Shown here piece after piece: positions 25,233 through 36,200 of a stretch of 64,000 bases of DNA. The position numbers were made by a program, and so were the translations under genes. Position 1 is the stretch's first letter, and the number at the start of each line of letters is the position of its first letter. The notes beneath the pieces were generated by a model, which searched no databases, was not told the origin of the DNA, and saw only the letters and a program-made list of their open reading frames with translations. The stretch lies in assembly GCA_013400115.1 (NCBI GenBank), contig VXBP01002303.1, positions 62,900 through 126,899 of the forward strand. The letters run 5' to 3'. The DNA comes from Rhinopomastus cyanomelas. Lineage: Eukaryota; Chordata; Aves; Bucerotiformes; Rhinopomastidae.

Positions 25233-25555
25233 ATTCACACCTGGAGAGGTTGGGCTCTTCTCCCGGGCAACCAGTGCCAGGACAAGAGGGCAGGGCCTGA
25301 AGCTGCCAGGGGAGGGTCAGATTGGATGTCAGGAAGCCCTTCCTCATGGGAAGGGTGATCAGAGCTGGACTGGACTGCCCAGGGCAGTGGTGCAGTCCCC
25401 ATCCCTGGAGCTGTTGAAGGACAGCCTGGCTGTGGCCCTTAGTGCTGAGGCCCTTAGCTGTGGTCTAGCTGATCACGGTGCTGTTAGGTCCTGGGCTGGG
25501 CTGGATGAGCTCAGAGGTCTTTTCCAGCCTCAATAATTCTGTGATTCTGTGAAGG
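25233..25555 (+). mobile_element. CR1 LINE 3' fragment
   Basis: It runs from TTGGGCTCTTCTCCCGGGCA through CATCCCTGGAGCTGTTGAAG to CAATAATTCTGTGATTCTGTGA (25531-25553 region), an intact octamer end. Confidence 0.92.
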
Positions 25556-25804
25556 TCTGCTGTGGGTGGACCAGCCAAGAGAGGTGAGCTGAATGTGAAC
25601 AGGTCCAGCACACACCAGAGGTCCGTGGTACTTATACATCTTATACAGTCCCCAGGACACGTATTTTTGGGGTGTGCATGTGCTCTGAGATGGGACAGCT
25701 GCTCAGCAGGAGGTCTCATCCTTTCCATGGCCAGTCAACGGCACATCCAGCAGTACCAGACAAATACAGTTGAAGTTCAGAAGCTAGAGAAGGAGGATAC
25801 AGCC

Positions 25805-25850
25805 AGGAAAAGAGAAACTGAGGCACAAAGTCTTGCCCAGTGACTTCTCT
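25805..25850 (-). repeat. MIR-like ancient SINE fragment
   Basis: AGAGAAACTGAGGCACAAAG and CTTGCCCAGTGACTTC resemble the reversed MIR core. Confidence 0.5.
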
Positions 25851-27382
25851 ATTTGGTGGTGGAGTGGGAAGCAAAAATACCCTCTTCTGTCTGCTGCCTG
25901 CAGCCCCTTAGACTACTCTGCCTCCTTGGTGGCACCAGGATGGTCCATGTGAACCAAGACACAGCAGATTCTCCATTAGATGTCCCTCCCATACACATTG
26001 AATTTGGGAAAATTGCTCCATCCCGTACTAAAGCCCTGAAAGGAGTTAGAAGCAGAAAGAAGCACCTTGCAGAGGGGAACAAGAGGACTGATGTACTCCT
26101 GGCATGACGTTAGGCTTTCTGGTAACACTGCCAGCCAGCGCCAAGATTCCTACATCCACCCGGTGACGGCAGAACGATAACAAGAACGAGTGGCCTGGGT
26201 GGAGCCGGCCGGCGGCGATCTTGAAAAGCTCCTTCTGTTTGGGAAACAGCTTGGGAAGCAGACAGGATGAAGCCCCATGGCTGACCAGCCTCTGTGTGCC
26301 TGTGTGTGTTTATTACGCGCACGCACCCGCCCAGGTGTAATCACAGAGACGCACCTACAGATGCGATAGTCTGTGTAAACACGTAACCCCATCAACAGAT
26401 CCGTGCAGATGTGTGTGTATTTGTGTAAGCAAGTGGAGCCTGAGCTCCAGCTTCTGGCTGCTCTGCGGGCACTGCTTGCCCAGTGGCCGGTTGTTCTCAA
26501 ACCAAAAGCGTTTGCGGGGCCCATTTCAGATCAGATGTGTCTCTCCTGTGACGTGGATGAGGATCATCTCTGGTTGCTCTGCTGGGGCGATTTCCACACC
26601 TGAGCACAGGAGAGAGCACTTAGCATGGAAGGAGGGAGAAATTACTTTGGAAGGAGTCTACTGTGGAGCCTGTGAGAACCATGACAGGGTAATTGGGTCT
26701 GGCTTGTGTGCCAGGCAGCGAGGGCTCGGTGGGAGCAAGAGAAATCAATAAAAGAAGAGAGAGGAAATGGGGAGGGGGAAGCTTTGTGTTTTTTGCAGTG
26801 AAATATCCCTTCGTCTGACTGCCTGCAATGTACTTTTCATCATCGGTGGCGTGATCTGCAGTCAAAGATTTCCCTCAGCTCTAAACACAGAGCTGGGTGG
26901 GGTCGTTGTTTGGTTTTTTTTTTGGTCTTTGTTGGTTGTTGAACAAAAATAAGGCAAAACAAAACAGAACTTGGTAACTGCTCAAAGTTCTTTCTGCAGC
27001 AGCCTTCTGAGCTAACGTCTGGACCTCACCAGCCCAGGGCAAACCTCATCCCCAGTGTGGTTTTTATTGTTCTGGTTTGTTTTCTTCCAGTTCAAAGGAA
27101 AGGTTAAGCCCCAAAAAGAGAAGTGTGTCCTTGGTCAGGAGCCTTCAAGTCCTCTGAATCAGCCTTCACCAAACCAGAAGCCTCCAGAGTGGATTCACAT
27201 TCGTGCATCACCCAAGGAAAACTCCGTATCCTTGCTATCACCGTGTCTGTCCTCAAGGAGATGAGAAAATCCACTTGTTCTGTAGTGTCAAATCTGTATT
27301 GAAAAAGCCCAAACCGGCCCAAACTTTCCACTTCATTTGAGCATCATCTGAAGGTCTGTCAGGTCAAAGCTACAGTCCAGTA
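25851..27382. other. Unassigned unique sequence
   Basis: Contains (TG)n and (CA)n-rich short tracts at 26290-26430 and a T-rich run at 26910-26940. No gene seen. Confidence 0.45.
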
Positions 27383-27636
27383 TCAGAGAACCACAGAGCA
27401 TTAGTGATGGGAAGGGACCTTGAAAGATCATCCAGTCCAATCCCCTGCCACAGGAGGATCCCCTAGATCCAGTCGCACAGGAACACGACCAGGTGGGTTT
27501 TAAATGTCTCCAGAGAAGGAGACTCCACAACCCCCTGGGCAGCCCCTTCCAGTGCTCTGTCACCCTCACTGGGAAGCAGTTCCTTCTCACATTGATGTCT
27601 TGTTGCCCATTGCCCCTTGTCCCATCATTAGATGAC
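27383..27636 (-). mobile_element. CR1 LINE 3' fragment
   Basis: CAGAGAACCACAGAGCATTA through CCATCATTAGATGAC; it ends at the same ORF2 position as several others. Confidence 0.92.
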
Positions 27637-28289
27637 AAATATTCTACTCACAGAGGGGTAAATGAAGCACTGGAGTGGGGCAGTGACTGCTCCAACACCA
27701 GGCGGTGGTTTAGCAGCAGAAATCCTAAATCCTCTTTGCTACCTTTCATGTTCATCACTCACCTTTAGTCACGGTCTTGACTTTTCTGTCCCACAGAAAG
27801 CGCTAACGGAAAATCTAGGCCACCGTCACCGAGATTTAATTCTTCTATCTATGCAGAGCCTTCAATCTTCATGAACGGCGTTTCAGGCGGCCGGCATTAC
27901 TGGCTATTAAGGGCAGCGACGTTAATCTTACTGAATACAGGCCTCTCTAAACGAGGGCGACCTGAAATAGTTCAGTAGTATCTATACGCTCCAGAGGGAA
28001 TCAAGTTTGGATATTCCAAAGAAATAAAGGTAGGAGCAACCCGAGCTGCAGTTGAGATGATGATCATGATTCTGTAGCCTTCCGAACCCAGGCTGAGGAC
28101 ACTCCCTGAGTCCAAGAGAGGATGTTTCTTTGGCAAGAGGCAGGCTGAGCTACTTCTTTAGATGACACCACTCATAGCAATGATTTAGATTTACATCAAA
28201 AGTTCTTAATGAGAAATATCTAGAACAGTCCAGGGGTCTTAGTCACAGCAGGTTATTGCAAGCCCTGAATGGGAAATGCGGTTACTGAC
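27637..28289. other. Unassigned sequence; repeat-free 27800-28030
   Basis: The 27800-28030 part is unique sequence that could be a conserved element. No exon is supported. Confidence 0.3.
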
Positions 28290-28840
28290 AGGGCATTCAG
28301 CTGTGGTGAGACCTCACCTGGAGTCCTGCCGCCAGCTCTGGAGCCTCCAGTACAAGAAGGACATGGAAGTGTTGGGGCGAGTCCAGAGGAGGCCACAAGG
28401 ATGATCACAGGGCTGGAGAAGCTCTCCTCTGAAAACAGGCTGAGGCAGTTTGGGCTGTTCAGCCTGGAGAAGAGAAGGCTCCAGGGGGACTCCAGAGCAA
28501 CTTCCAGTCTCTGAAGGGGCTCCAGAAGAGCTAGAGAGGGACTTTTTCTGAGGGTCTCTGGTGCTGGGACAAGGGGGCTGGGTTCAAGCCCAAAGAGGAG
28601 AGATTGAGATGAGGACTGAGGCAGAAATTCCTCCCTGGGAGGGTGCTGAGGCTCTGGAACAGGCTGCCCAGGGAGGTTGTGGCTGCTCCATCTTTCCTAG
28701 AAGTGTCCAAGGCCGGGTTGGATGGGGCTGTGGGCAACCAGGTCTGGTGAGAGGTGTCTCTGCCCATGGCAGGGGGTTGGAACTGGCCAATCTCTGAGCC
28801 TCTTCCACCCCAAACCGTTCTGTGATTCTATGATTTGATC
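28290..28840 (+). mobile_element. CR1 LINE fragment with ORF2 remnant
   Basis: It includes GTGGTGAGACCTCACCTGGA, AGGCTGCCCAGGGAGGTTGT and the end ATTCTATGATTT. The ORF2 end is broken by frameshifts. Confidence 0.88.
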
Positions 28841-29145
28841 TCAGCCACCCTCCAATAATTAGTCCATAGCATGATCGCTATTAATAAATGGAATCGAAAC
28901 CAAAATCCATCCCCGGGGATCCCACACCCAAAAGCACTAAAAAGCACTGGAAAACACAACTTCCCAGAGAAAGGCACAATGGAAAGAAAAGCCCTCACTA
29001 AATATAGAGCCGGTCTTTTTGTCTCTGCGCAGGAAATGTTGGCACCACCGATTCCAGCGCTGAATAACGCTTTGTCTTCGCCAACGCTGTGCAGCGGGAG
29101 GCTAAAGTAAATCAACAGCCAGTTCTGCTGAGGGAAGTAAACACT

Positions 29146-29212
29146 TGCAGATGGGAAAATTGAGGCAAAGGTATGTTAAGGGACTTGCCCAAGATGAAAA
29201 AAGCAGAGATCT
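29146..29212 (-). repeat. MIR-like ancient SINE fragment
   Basis: GCAGATGGGAAAATTGAGGC and TTAAGGGACTTGCCCAAG match the reversed MIR core closely. Confidence 0.75.
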
Positions 29213-29375
29213 CTTTTAAAAGATTACTGGTTGGGTCTTCTGATGGGATACAAGAATGCTCAGCTGGAAAGGCCAAATGTCCCTGTCCAAGAGTTTATGG
29301 TATGAAAACCTGATGAATGAAAATAGAATTGTCTCTACAGAGCACATGGGTTGTTCCTCAAAGGTAGTAAAATAG

Positions 29376-29630
29376 TAGAATCATAGAAGGACCAGAGTTG
29401 GAAGGGACTTTAAAGATCAGCCAGTTACAAACCCCCTGCACGGGCAGGGACACTTTCACTAGAGCAGGTTACTCAGGGCCCCAGCCAACCTGCCCTTCAA
29501 CACTTCCAGGGATGGGCCAGCCACAACTGCCTCGGGCAACCTGTTCCAGCATCTCAGCACCCTCACAGCAAAGAATTTGTTCCTCATGTCCAACCTAATA
29601 TCCCCTCTCCAAGTCTGGAACCCTTTGCCT
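29376..29630 (-). mobile_element. CR1 LINE 3' fragment
   Basis: AGAATCATAGAAGGACCAGA through CTCATGTCCAACCTAATATC. It shares its subfamily with the + copy ending at 40092. Confidence 0.88.
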
Positions 29631-30065
29631 AGATCCAGTCACACGGGAACATGACCAGGTGGATTTTAAACATCTCCAGTGAAGGAGACTCCACAACCCC
29701 CCCGGGCAGCCCCTTCCAGTGCTCTGTCACCCTCACTGGGAAGAAAACCCTTCTCACACTGATGTGGAACCTCCTCTGTTCCAGCAGACACCTAGTGCCC
29801 CTTGTCCTATGATTACATGACACTGAGCTCCATCCTCCTGTGACACCCCACCCTTCCACATTTACCAACATTAATAGGATCACCCTTCAGTCTCCTTTTT
29901 TAAGCTCAAGAGCCCCAGCTCCCTCAGCCTTTCCACAGCAGGGAGATGCTCCCCTCCCTCCATCATCTGTGTGGCTCTGCACTGGCCTCTCTCCATCAGT
30001 TCTGTGTCCTTCTGGAACTGAGGGGCCCAGAGCTGGACACAGCTCCTCCCATGGCATCACAGAAT
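29631..30065 (-). mobile_element. CR1 LINE fragment lacking its terminal end
   Basis: It begins inside CR1 at CTAGATCCAGTCACACGGGA directly after the previous copy and continues to GCCCAGAGCTGGACACAG. The two copies are fused without unique sequence between them. Confidence 0.88.
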
Positions 30066-30357
30066 TCAGACTATGACTATCCCGAATCACCAGGGACATT
30101 TGGACTCAGAGTTCACACTTTGTGACACTTTAAGACATAAAACCAGGGGTATCCAAACTCATAAAAATGTATTTTATTTTAATAAAAGTGGCTTAAATCT
30201 TTATGCAGCTATTTTAATATTCAATAGCTGATTTTTAAAACAAATTTAAAGTTCCTAGCAGATTTTTTTCCCTTTTATATTTTGGGGGGTGTCTTGCACT
30301 GGTTTAATTATTCAGGCTTCTGGAAAGGTTTACACTTCCACTTTTCTGATCCCAGTG

Positions 30358-30600
30358 TAACCTCAGGGGAGGTGTAGGTTGGATCTTAGGAAGAAGTTCT
30401 TTCCTGAGAGAGTGGTTGGGCACTGGAACAGGCTGCCCAGGGAGGGGGTAGAGTTCCCATCTCTGGAGAGGTTTAAAAATTGAGTAGCTACAGCACTTGA
30501 AGCCATGGACAAGAGGTTAGGGAGATGTTGAGATGAGGGCTGGACTCGATGACCCTGGAGGTCCTTTCCAGCCAGGATGATGCTATGATTCTATTATTCT
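30358..30600 (+). mobile_element. CR1 LINE 3' end (copy A of an adjacent pair)
   Basis: CCTCAGGGGAGGTGTAGGTT to ATGATTCTATTATTCT. It is 5' truncated and followed directly by the 43-bp repeat shared with the next copy. Confidence 0.9.
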
Positions 30601-30638
30601 AAATACATCAGAAATTCAATAGTCATCACATAATTCAG
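30596..30638 (+). repeat. 43-bp direct repeat, left copy
   Basis: It shares 39 of 43 positions with 31215-31257. The core AGAAATTCAATAGTCATCAC is identical in both. The two copies flank CR1 copy B. Confidence 0.9.
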
Positions 30639-31219
30639 CATCCTGGCCTGGATCACGAATGGGGTAACCAGCAGGAGTAGGGAGGTGATGGTGCCCCTGT
30701 GCTCTGCACTCGTGAGACCACACCTTGAGTACTGGGTCCAGTTTTGGGCACCACAGCATCAGAAGGACATTGAGGGCTGAAGTAGGGCCACGGAAGGGCA
30801 ATGAGGCTGGTGAGAGGGCTAGAGAACAGGCCCTGTGAGGAGCAGCTGAGGGAACCAGGGTTATTTAGTCTAGAGAATAGGAGGCTGAGAGGAGACCTTC
30901 TTGCTTTCTACAGCGACCCCAAAGAAGGTTGTAGCCAGGCGGGAGCTGGTCTCTTCTCCCAAATTACTGATAATAGTTGCATCAGGAGAAGATTAGATTG
31001 GACCTTTGGAAGAAGTTCTTTCCTGTGAGAGTGGTTGGGCACTGGAACAGGCTGCCCAGGGAGGTGGTGGAGTCCCCATCCCTGGAGGTGTTTAAAAACC
31101 GAGTTGCTAGAGCACTTGAGGCCATGGTGTAGGGGTTAGGGAGCTGTTGGGCTGAGGGCTGGGCTTGCTAATCCTGGAGATCCTTTCCAGCCACGATGAT
31201 TCTACGATTCAATGATTCT
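30639..31219 (+). mobile_element. CR1 LINE fragment (copy B of an adjacent pair)
   Basis: This longer copy of the same subfamily begins CATCCTGGCCTGGATCACGA and ends GATTCAATGATTCT. It contains ORF2 end sequence (GAGCAGCTGAGGGAACCAGG, GGCACTGGAACAGGCTGCCC). Confidence 0.92.
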
Positions 31220-31257
31220 AAAAACGTCAGAAATTCAATAGTCATCACACAACTCAG
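31215..31257 (+). repeat. 43-bp direct repeat, right copy
   Basis: Partner of 30596-30638, with four substitutions. It begins in the CR1 tail and runs into unique sequence. Confidence 0.9.
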
Positions 31258-31329
31258 TCCTGTCTGTGAAAACCTGACAGAAGAGCCTTTGCTGTGCAGC
31301 CGAGCGACCGCCCTACTGTAACAGCTTAA

Positions 31330-31660
31330 AATACATCAGAGATAATGTTTGGAAAGAATCAGAAAGACGTGTTCTAATGACCAGCGATGGCTCGAAAGTA
31401 CTGCGAGAGCTTGCTTCAAAGCCCCCTGAAATGAATACCAGCCCTTCCGCTGACATTACTAATCTCTGCATCGGGCTCATTAATGTCTTGCAGACATTAT
31501 ATCCCCAGCTGCCAAAAAAAAAGGCAGGAAGAAAATCCGAATGTGGTCGTAAAAATAGCCACCAAGTGCAGTTCTCTTCGGAGAATTAATATAGATGGGA
31601 AGTATTTCTGCTGCTATTCGCTAGCGCTTTATTACAGATATTTTTGTACTGGTTTTTAAT
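31330..31660. promoter_or_regulatory. Candidate LMO2 upstream regulatory element
   Basis: This repeat-free stretch is 1.5-2 kb upstream of the coding exon. It holds AGATAA (31340), an E-box CAGCTG (31506-31511) and CAGGAAG (31525-31531), that is GATA, E-box and ETS sites close together. This combination is typical of haematopoietic enhancers, but short motifs are common by chance. Confidence 0.3.
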
Positions 31661-32339
31661 GGAATTAACAGGGCGAGCGGTTCATCTCGTGCCAGACTCT
31701 GCCTCCAGCAACAGCCAGTATCTAATGCCACAGAGACTGGGAAATGCTGGAATTGCTGTAACAGTTTTCACTCCACGTTGTAAATCAGTCTTTTCCGGGA
31801 TGTGCTGTGCTGATGGTGAGGAGGAAGGGTGGGAGGGGAAATAGAGATATTCAGGCAAGTCTTCTCCATCCGTGGCTTCTCTGTGATTAATTACAGGTCG
31901 ATGCTTCGTACTCGACAGCTTTTATAGCTCATTAACATCAAATGGTGTCGAGATATAAATTTGTTAGATTGCTCGCCAAGAACTCAGGGCTGTGCAGAAG
32001 CAGACACCCGTAACTGCTCACTGGGGGATACAAATGAGACACGAGTTAGTCGGCCGATGTGAATCCTAGGGAGAACCAATAACGCTTGGGTTCTTTACCT
32101 GTGGATCTCAAAGTTCAGCGCAAAAATACGCGTGGGCATGTGCATATATAGAAGAGAAGGAGAGGGAGAGGAGAGAGCCGGCGACTGTCGCTTTGGTCCT
32201 GTGGGGAGCTGCGAAGAAGCCGCAACTACGGAACCAGGCACCTGTGCTATTCCAGCCCTTGGGATCATTTTGAGGTTGCCTACCTACCTGTAGGTTATTA
32301 AATGTCCTTGCAGTGGGGAAAACGCAGCGTCAGCTCCCA

Positions 32340-32760
32340 CCCCTGGCTCTGGGGAGCCCCCGCTCTGTCTCTTTAAGGAACCTAGCGAGTCGTGATGCTG
32401 CTGTTTGTATTGCTAAACCCCCAGGAGTCCAGTTAAGAAATGGGCAGCTGTCTCTTTAAGTGTGATTTCCTTCCATTGTATTTGAATCGTGATCAGGAAA
32501 AAGGAAATGAAACCAGAGACCCGGGGCTGAGCCACGGAGTAATAAGAATAATAATAATAATACTAGCGATGCTGATCTCCTCGCTCAGAGCAGCCGGCTC
32601 CAGAGCATGTTCAGAGGTGCCCGGGCAGGGAGCTTGAGCCGAGCCCGGGGAGCTCCGAGCTAGGGCAGCGCTGGCAGCCGAGGCAGCGGCTCTTCCCCCG
32701 GGGCCGGAGCCGCAGCTGGAGCCGCGGGAGCTGCCCCGGAGTTGCTCGGCGGGGATGGGA
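32340..32760 (+). promoter_or_regulatory. LMO2: Probable LMO2 proximal promoter and first non-coding exon region
   Basis: This repeat-free block lies 0.3-0.7 kb before the first coding exon and becomes strongly GC-rich after 32580. It contains an E-box CAGCTG at 32445-32450, an ETS-like TTTCCTTCC at 32466-32474, GGAA cores at 32496 and 32503, and the 11-mer GTCTCTTTAAG twice (32367 and 32450). ETS control of the proximal LMO2 promoter is known in mammals. No transcription start can be fixed from sequence alone. Confidence 0.5.
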
Positions 32761-33000
32761 GGTGGGTTAGAGCCGGGAGAGCCCGGGAATGGGAGGTGGG
32801 TTGGAGCCGGGGAAGGGATAAGAGCTGCGTTAGAGACGAGGAAGCGCTGGGAGAAAGGTGGGTTAGAGCTGAGGAACGGATGGGAGGTGGGTTAGAGCCG
32901 GGGAGCGGATGGGAGGGAGATGGGCTAGAGCCGGGGCGGGGATGGGAGGTCGGCTGGAGCCGGGAGAGCCCCGCAGCCCGGCGGGGCTGGGAGGTTGGTG
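32752..33000 (+). repeat. GC-rich minisatellite upstream of LMO2 exon 1, about 7-8 degenerate units of 29-33 bp
   Basis: Units with the core GGATGGGAGGTGGGTTAGAG followed by CCGGGGAGC recur from 32752 to about 33000 with substitutions and small indels. The array sits between the promoter-like block and the coding-exon acceptor. Several units contain GGGAG followed by GTGGGT, which resembles a splice donor. Confidence 0.75.
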
Positions 33001-33019
33001 ACAGCAGCTCCAGCCCCTG

Positions 33020-33058
33020 TTTCTTTCTCTCTCTCTCTCTCTCTCTCTGTGTGTCTGG
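33020..33058 (+). repeat. (TC)n/(TG)n tract in the LMO2 exon-1 acceptor
   Basis: About ten TC dinucleotides followed by TGTGTG directly precede the TTGCAG acceptor, so a microsatellite forms the polypyrimidine tract. Confidence 0.85.
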
Positions 33059-33066
33059 TGTTGCAG

Positions 33067-33241
33067 GAGGAAATCCTGTGAATGTCATTGCGGGGCGGAG
33101 GGGGAGCTCCGCTGCTGAAAAGGCTTCTCGAGCGGAGCCGTGCGGGGGCAGCGGGGGCAGATCCCACCCCAGACACTCTACAAAGGACCCGGCGCTGCCA
33201 ATGTCAGCGGCCATCGAGAGGAAAAGCCTCGATCCTTCCGA
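33067..33241 (+). CDS. LMO2: LMO2 coding exon 1 with 5'UTR part
   Basis: The acceptor at 33065-33066 follows a TC-repeat pyrimidine tract and ends TTGCAG. The donor GTAAGT begins at 33242. The start codon is 33201-33203, so 33067-33200 is 5'UTR for the short isoform, and coding sequence is 33201-33241 (13 codons plus two bases, GA, completed by G of the next exon). The Kozak context of this ATG is not strong (C at -3, T at +4). The frame is also open upstream through the whole exon, so a longer N-terminal isoform could be spliced in, as in mammals. The upstream non-coding exon is not resolved. Confidence 0.9.
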
Positions 33242-36200
33242 GTAAGTGGCCTCTTTTTTCCTTCCGTCTCACCCTTCCCGTTGCCGCTCATCGTCCCCCG
33301 GCATTGTGTGCCCGGCAGCCCTGCCTCACCTTCCCCCAGCCGAGCCGGGCACCGCGGGCACAGGGCAACCCCTGCCCCAGGGCTGAGCTGGATTTTTTTG
33401 GGGGGGGGGCGGCGCTGAATACAGTGGAAATGCCCGGGCAGGGCATTTTCCCCCCAGTTCATCCCACCCAGAGGTGCTGGGAAGGGCTCAGGGAGAGGGA
33501 AAGCATCGTGCTCCACACATGTGAAGGAGTGTTTCATTCGGGGGGACCCCCTGTGCCCCATCGCTGACCCGGACAAGCCGCTGCAGCCCATCACAGCCAA
33601 AGGTCAGAGCTGTTTGTTGTCTGTGGGTGCCCAACTTCCACATTCTCAGAATGCAACTTCCAAGAGCTCCTGTAAAGTGGTGGGAGGGCAGGGTGTTGTG
33701 CAAAGGGCACGGAGAAAGATTTAACTGATGGCATTAAGATGAGAATTTCCCTCCGTGGGTTTCCCACTCGGGCAAAGGCTCTGATGTCCTGATCCAGGCT
33801 GAGCTCCGCAGCTCCGTCCCCGCCAGCGCAAACCGGGGGTATAAACCCAGAGAGAGCCATTGCAGTGCTAAGAACTGCAGTTCTGGCTTGTCTGGGATCG
33901 TGATAAAAGAAGAAGAAGAAGAATACATCATAAAAAGCCCATTTTCAGATAACGCTTTGTAAACTTGAGTCATTCGTGGTTCGTTTCCTGTGAGATACTA
34001 AAAATGCCACTGCCTGAAGCCCCGAGTGAACACATGAGAACTGCTTCCTTGGTGGCTTCAATCAATTCTGTGTCACATAAGTTCTATTTTCTCTTATTTT
34101 ATAGTGGGGTTTTTTAAGAAACTATAATCCGAGCTTCTCAGTCCAGGTCTCAGCTACAAAGTTTTAGTGGTTTTTAATGTCTATCAGTATGTGAAGGGTG
34201 GGTGTCAGGAGGATGGAGTGAGGCTCTGCTCAGTGTCATCTAGTGATAGGACAAGGGGTAATGGGTGTGAGCTGGAACAGAGCAGGTTCCATATAAATAA
34301 CAGAAGGACCTTCTTCCCAGTGAGGGTGACAGAGCACTGGCAGGGGCTGCCCAGGGGGGTTGTGGAGTCTCCTTCTCTGAAGACGTTTCAAACCCATCTG
34401 GTTATGCTGCTCTGCGACTTGGTCTAGGTGATCCTGCTCTGGCTGGGGGATTGGACTAGATGATCTTTGGAGGTGCCTTCCAATCCCTAATGTTCTGTGA
34501 TTCTGTGATTTATTTAGCTCCTTTGTGTTCTAGCACCTTCAATTCTGGCTTAGAAACCTGTGGACATCAAAAAGCTGATGCACAAACCAGCGATTCTGTT
34601 CTGCGTAAACATCCGCCGGGCTGTTCCGGAGTTCAGGGCTTTCAGAGAAACCTGGGTTTGTGATCTCTGAACACCCGCAAGATGAAATATTTTGGGGTGC
34701 ATTTGCAAATGATACAGGATAATAAGGTGTATTTGCTTCAGAAATGGGCTCCTGGAACTGGCCACAGCAGAGTCCAGAGTGTTAGGAAAGGGAATATGGG
34801 GCCCAAAAGAATAAATTGGAAAAAATGAGTCCTAATCCCATAAGGAGTTCCCATGATTTTAGCAAGAACTAGCAGGATGGGGAGCTGGTAGGAGAAGGAT
34901 GTTATGACACCACTCGCAGGGCACAGCGGTTTAAACTTAGAAGAGTCAAACCAGAACAAATTGTAACCAGATAATATCTCAGGGCTCAGCTTGCCTAAAT
35001 AGAAGCTGCAGGATCAGTTCCTCAGCACAGAAGTTCCTGACAAGCACTTGTTTCTCCCTGCTGAAGAAAGTCATTTTTGCCCAGAAAACTGCTGACCCAG
35101 TAAATCAGGAGCGGTGATTTAATTTTTTCCTATTGCCTGCTGGAAACTGGGAGCAGCCTGATCCTTCTCCATCAGTCTCCTCTGCCCCCACCAGCCTAAG
35201 AGAGGACGGAGCGGTGACAAACAAAGCGTTGAGGTACTTCAGGTTAGAGCAGGAACCAAAGTATGAGAAGGTTTGGAGCGCCTCGGTACCGAGCAGCTCA
35301 GTCATCATCCAGCAAAGCACGAAGGTGCAAACTCACTCCTCCCTTGCTGCTGGCCACAGGTTGAACGTTAAGCAAGTGCTTGAAGGATTGATCCAACTGT
35401 TTTTATATTAAGTTCCCTGCAGTTGGGATGAAGCCCTCGATGGCAGCACTGGGTCACGGCAAACCTCACAGAACTCCAGGTGGCCTTTTGCTTGCACTTT
35501 TAGTCTTTAATTCTGGGAGAATCATGTTATGGGAAAGGTGTTTTGTTTGGAAGAGCTGTGTGGATTGAGACAAACGACTGGGCAGTTGCTGTTCTGTCCA
35601 GCAGAAGAAACTCGATGCATCTACACAAACACTGATGTCCTAGTACAGTGGTAGGAGCAAATGCCCACGGGTGGCACAGTCTGCCATGCTTGGGCATCAT
35701 TCTTTGAATGAAAAGAATAGTAATCATAGAATCATAGGGTTGGAAGGGGCCTCCAAAGGTAGTGGATATTAGGATACTCTTATTAACTCCTTATGATTAT
35801 ATGGTTTTGTTTTTCTTTTAAGTGAAAGAAGAGGGAGGTCCTGCTCCCCCTCATGGCGCAGGGGATAAAACTTCCACTCCGCAGGGAGAAAAAAACCAAG
35901 GGTCTCACCCCTGTTCTAACTCTGTGTTCTCATGCGGATGCTCCTCAGAGTAGGTTTTCCACCTCCGATGATCCTTTCATTCCCTCAGGGAGCCAGTGGA
36001 TGAAGTCCTCCAAATCCCCCCTTCGCTGCTGACATGTGGCGGCTGCCAGCAGAACATTGGGGACCGCTACTTCCTGAAAGCCATCGACCAGTACTGGCAT
36101 GAAGACTGTCTCAGCTGCGACCTGTGCGGGTGCAGGCTCGGAGAAGTGGGGAGACGGCTGTACTACAAACTGGGCAGAAAGCTCTGCAGAAGGGACTATC

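Noticed and set aside
32660..33245. Long open frames on both strands in the LMO2 5' region
   Set aside because: GC-rich minisatellite and promoter sequence is poor in stop codons; the low-complexity products (Pro/Ser-rich and Gly/Arg-rich) are not convincing proteins.
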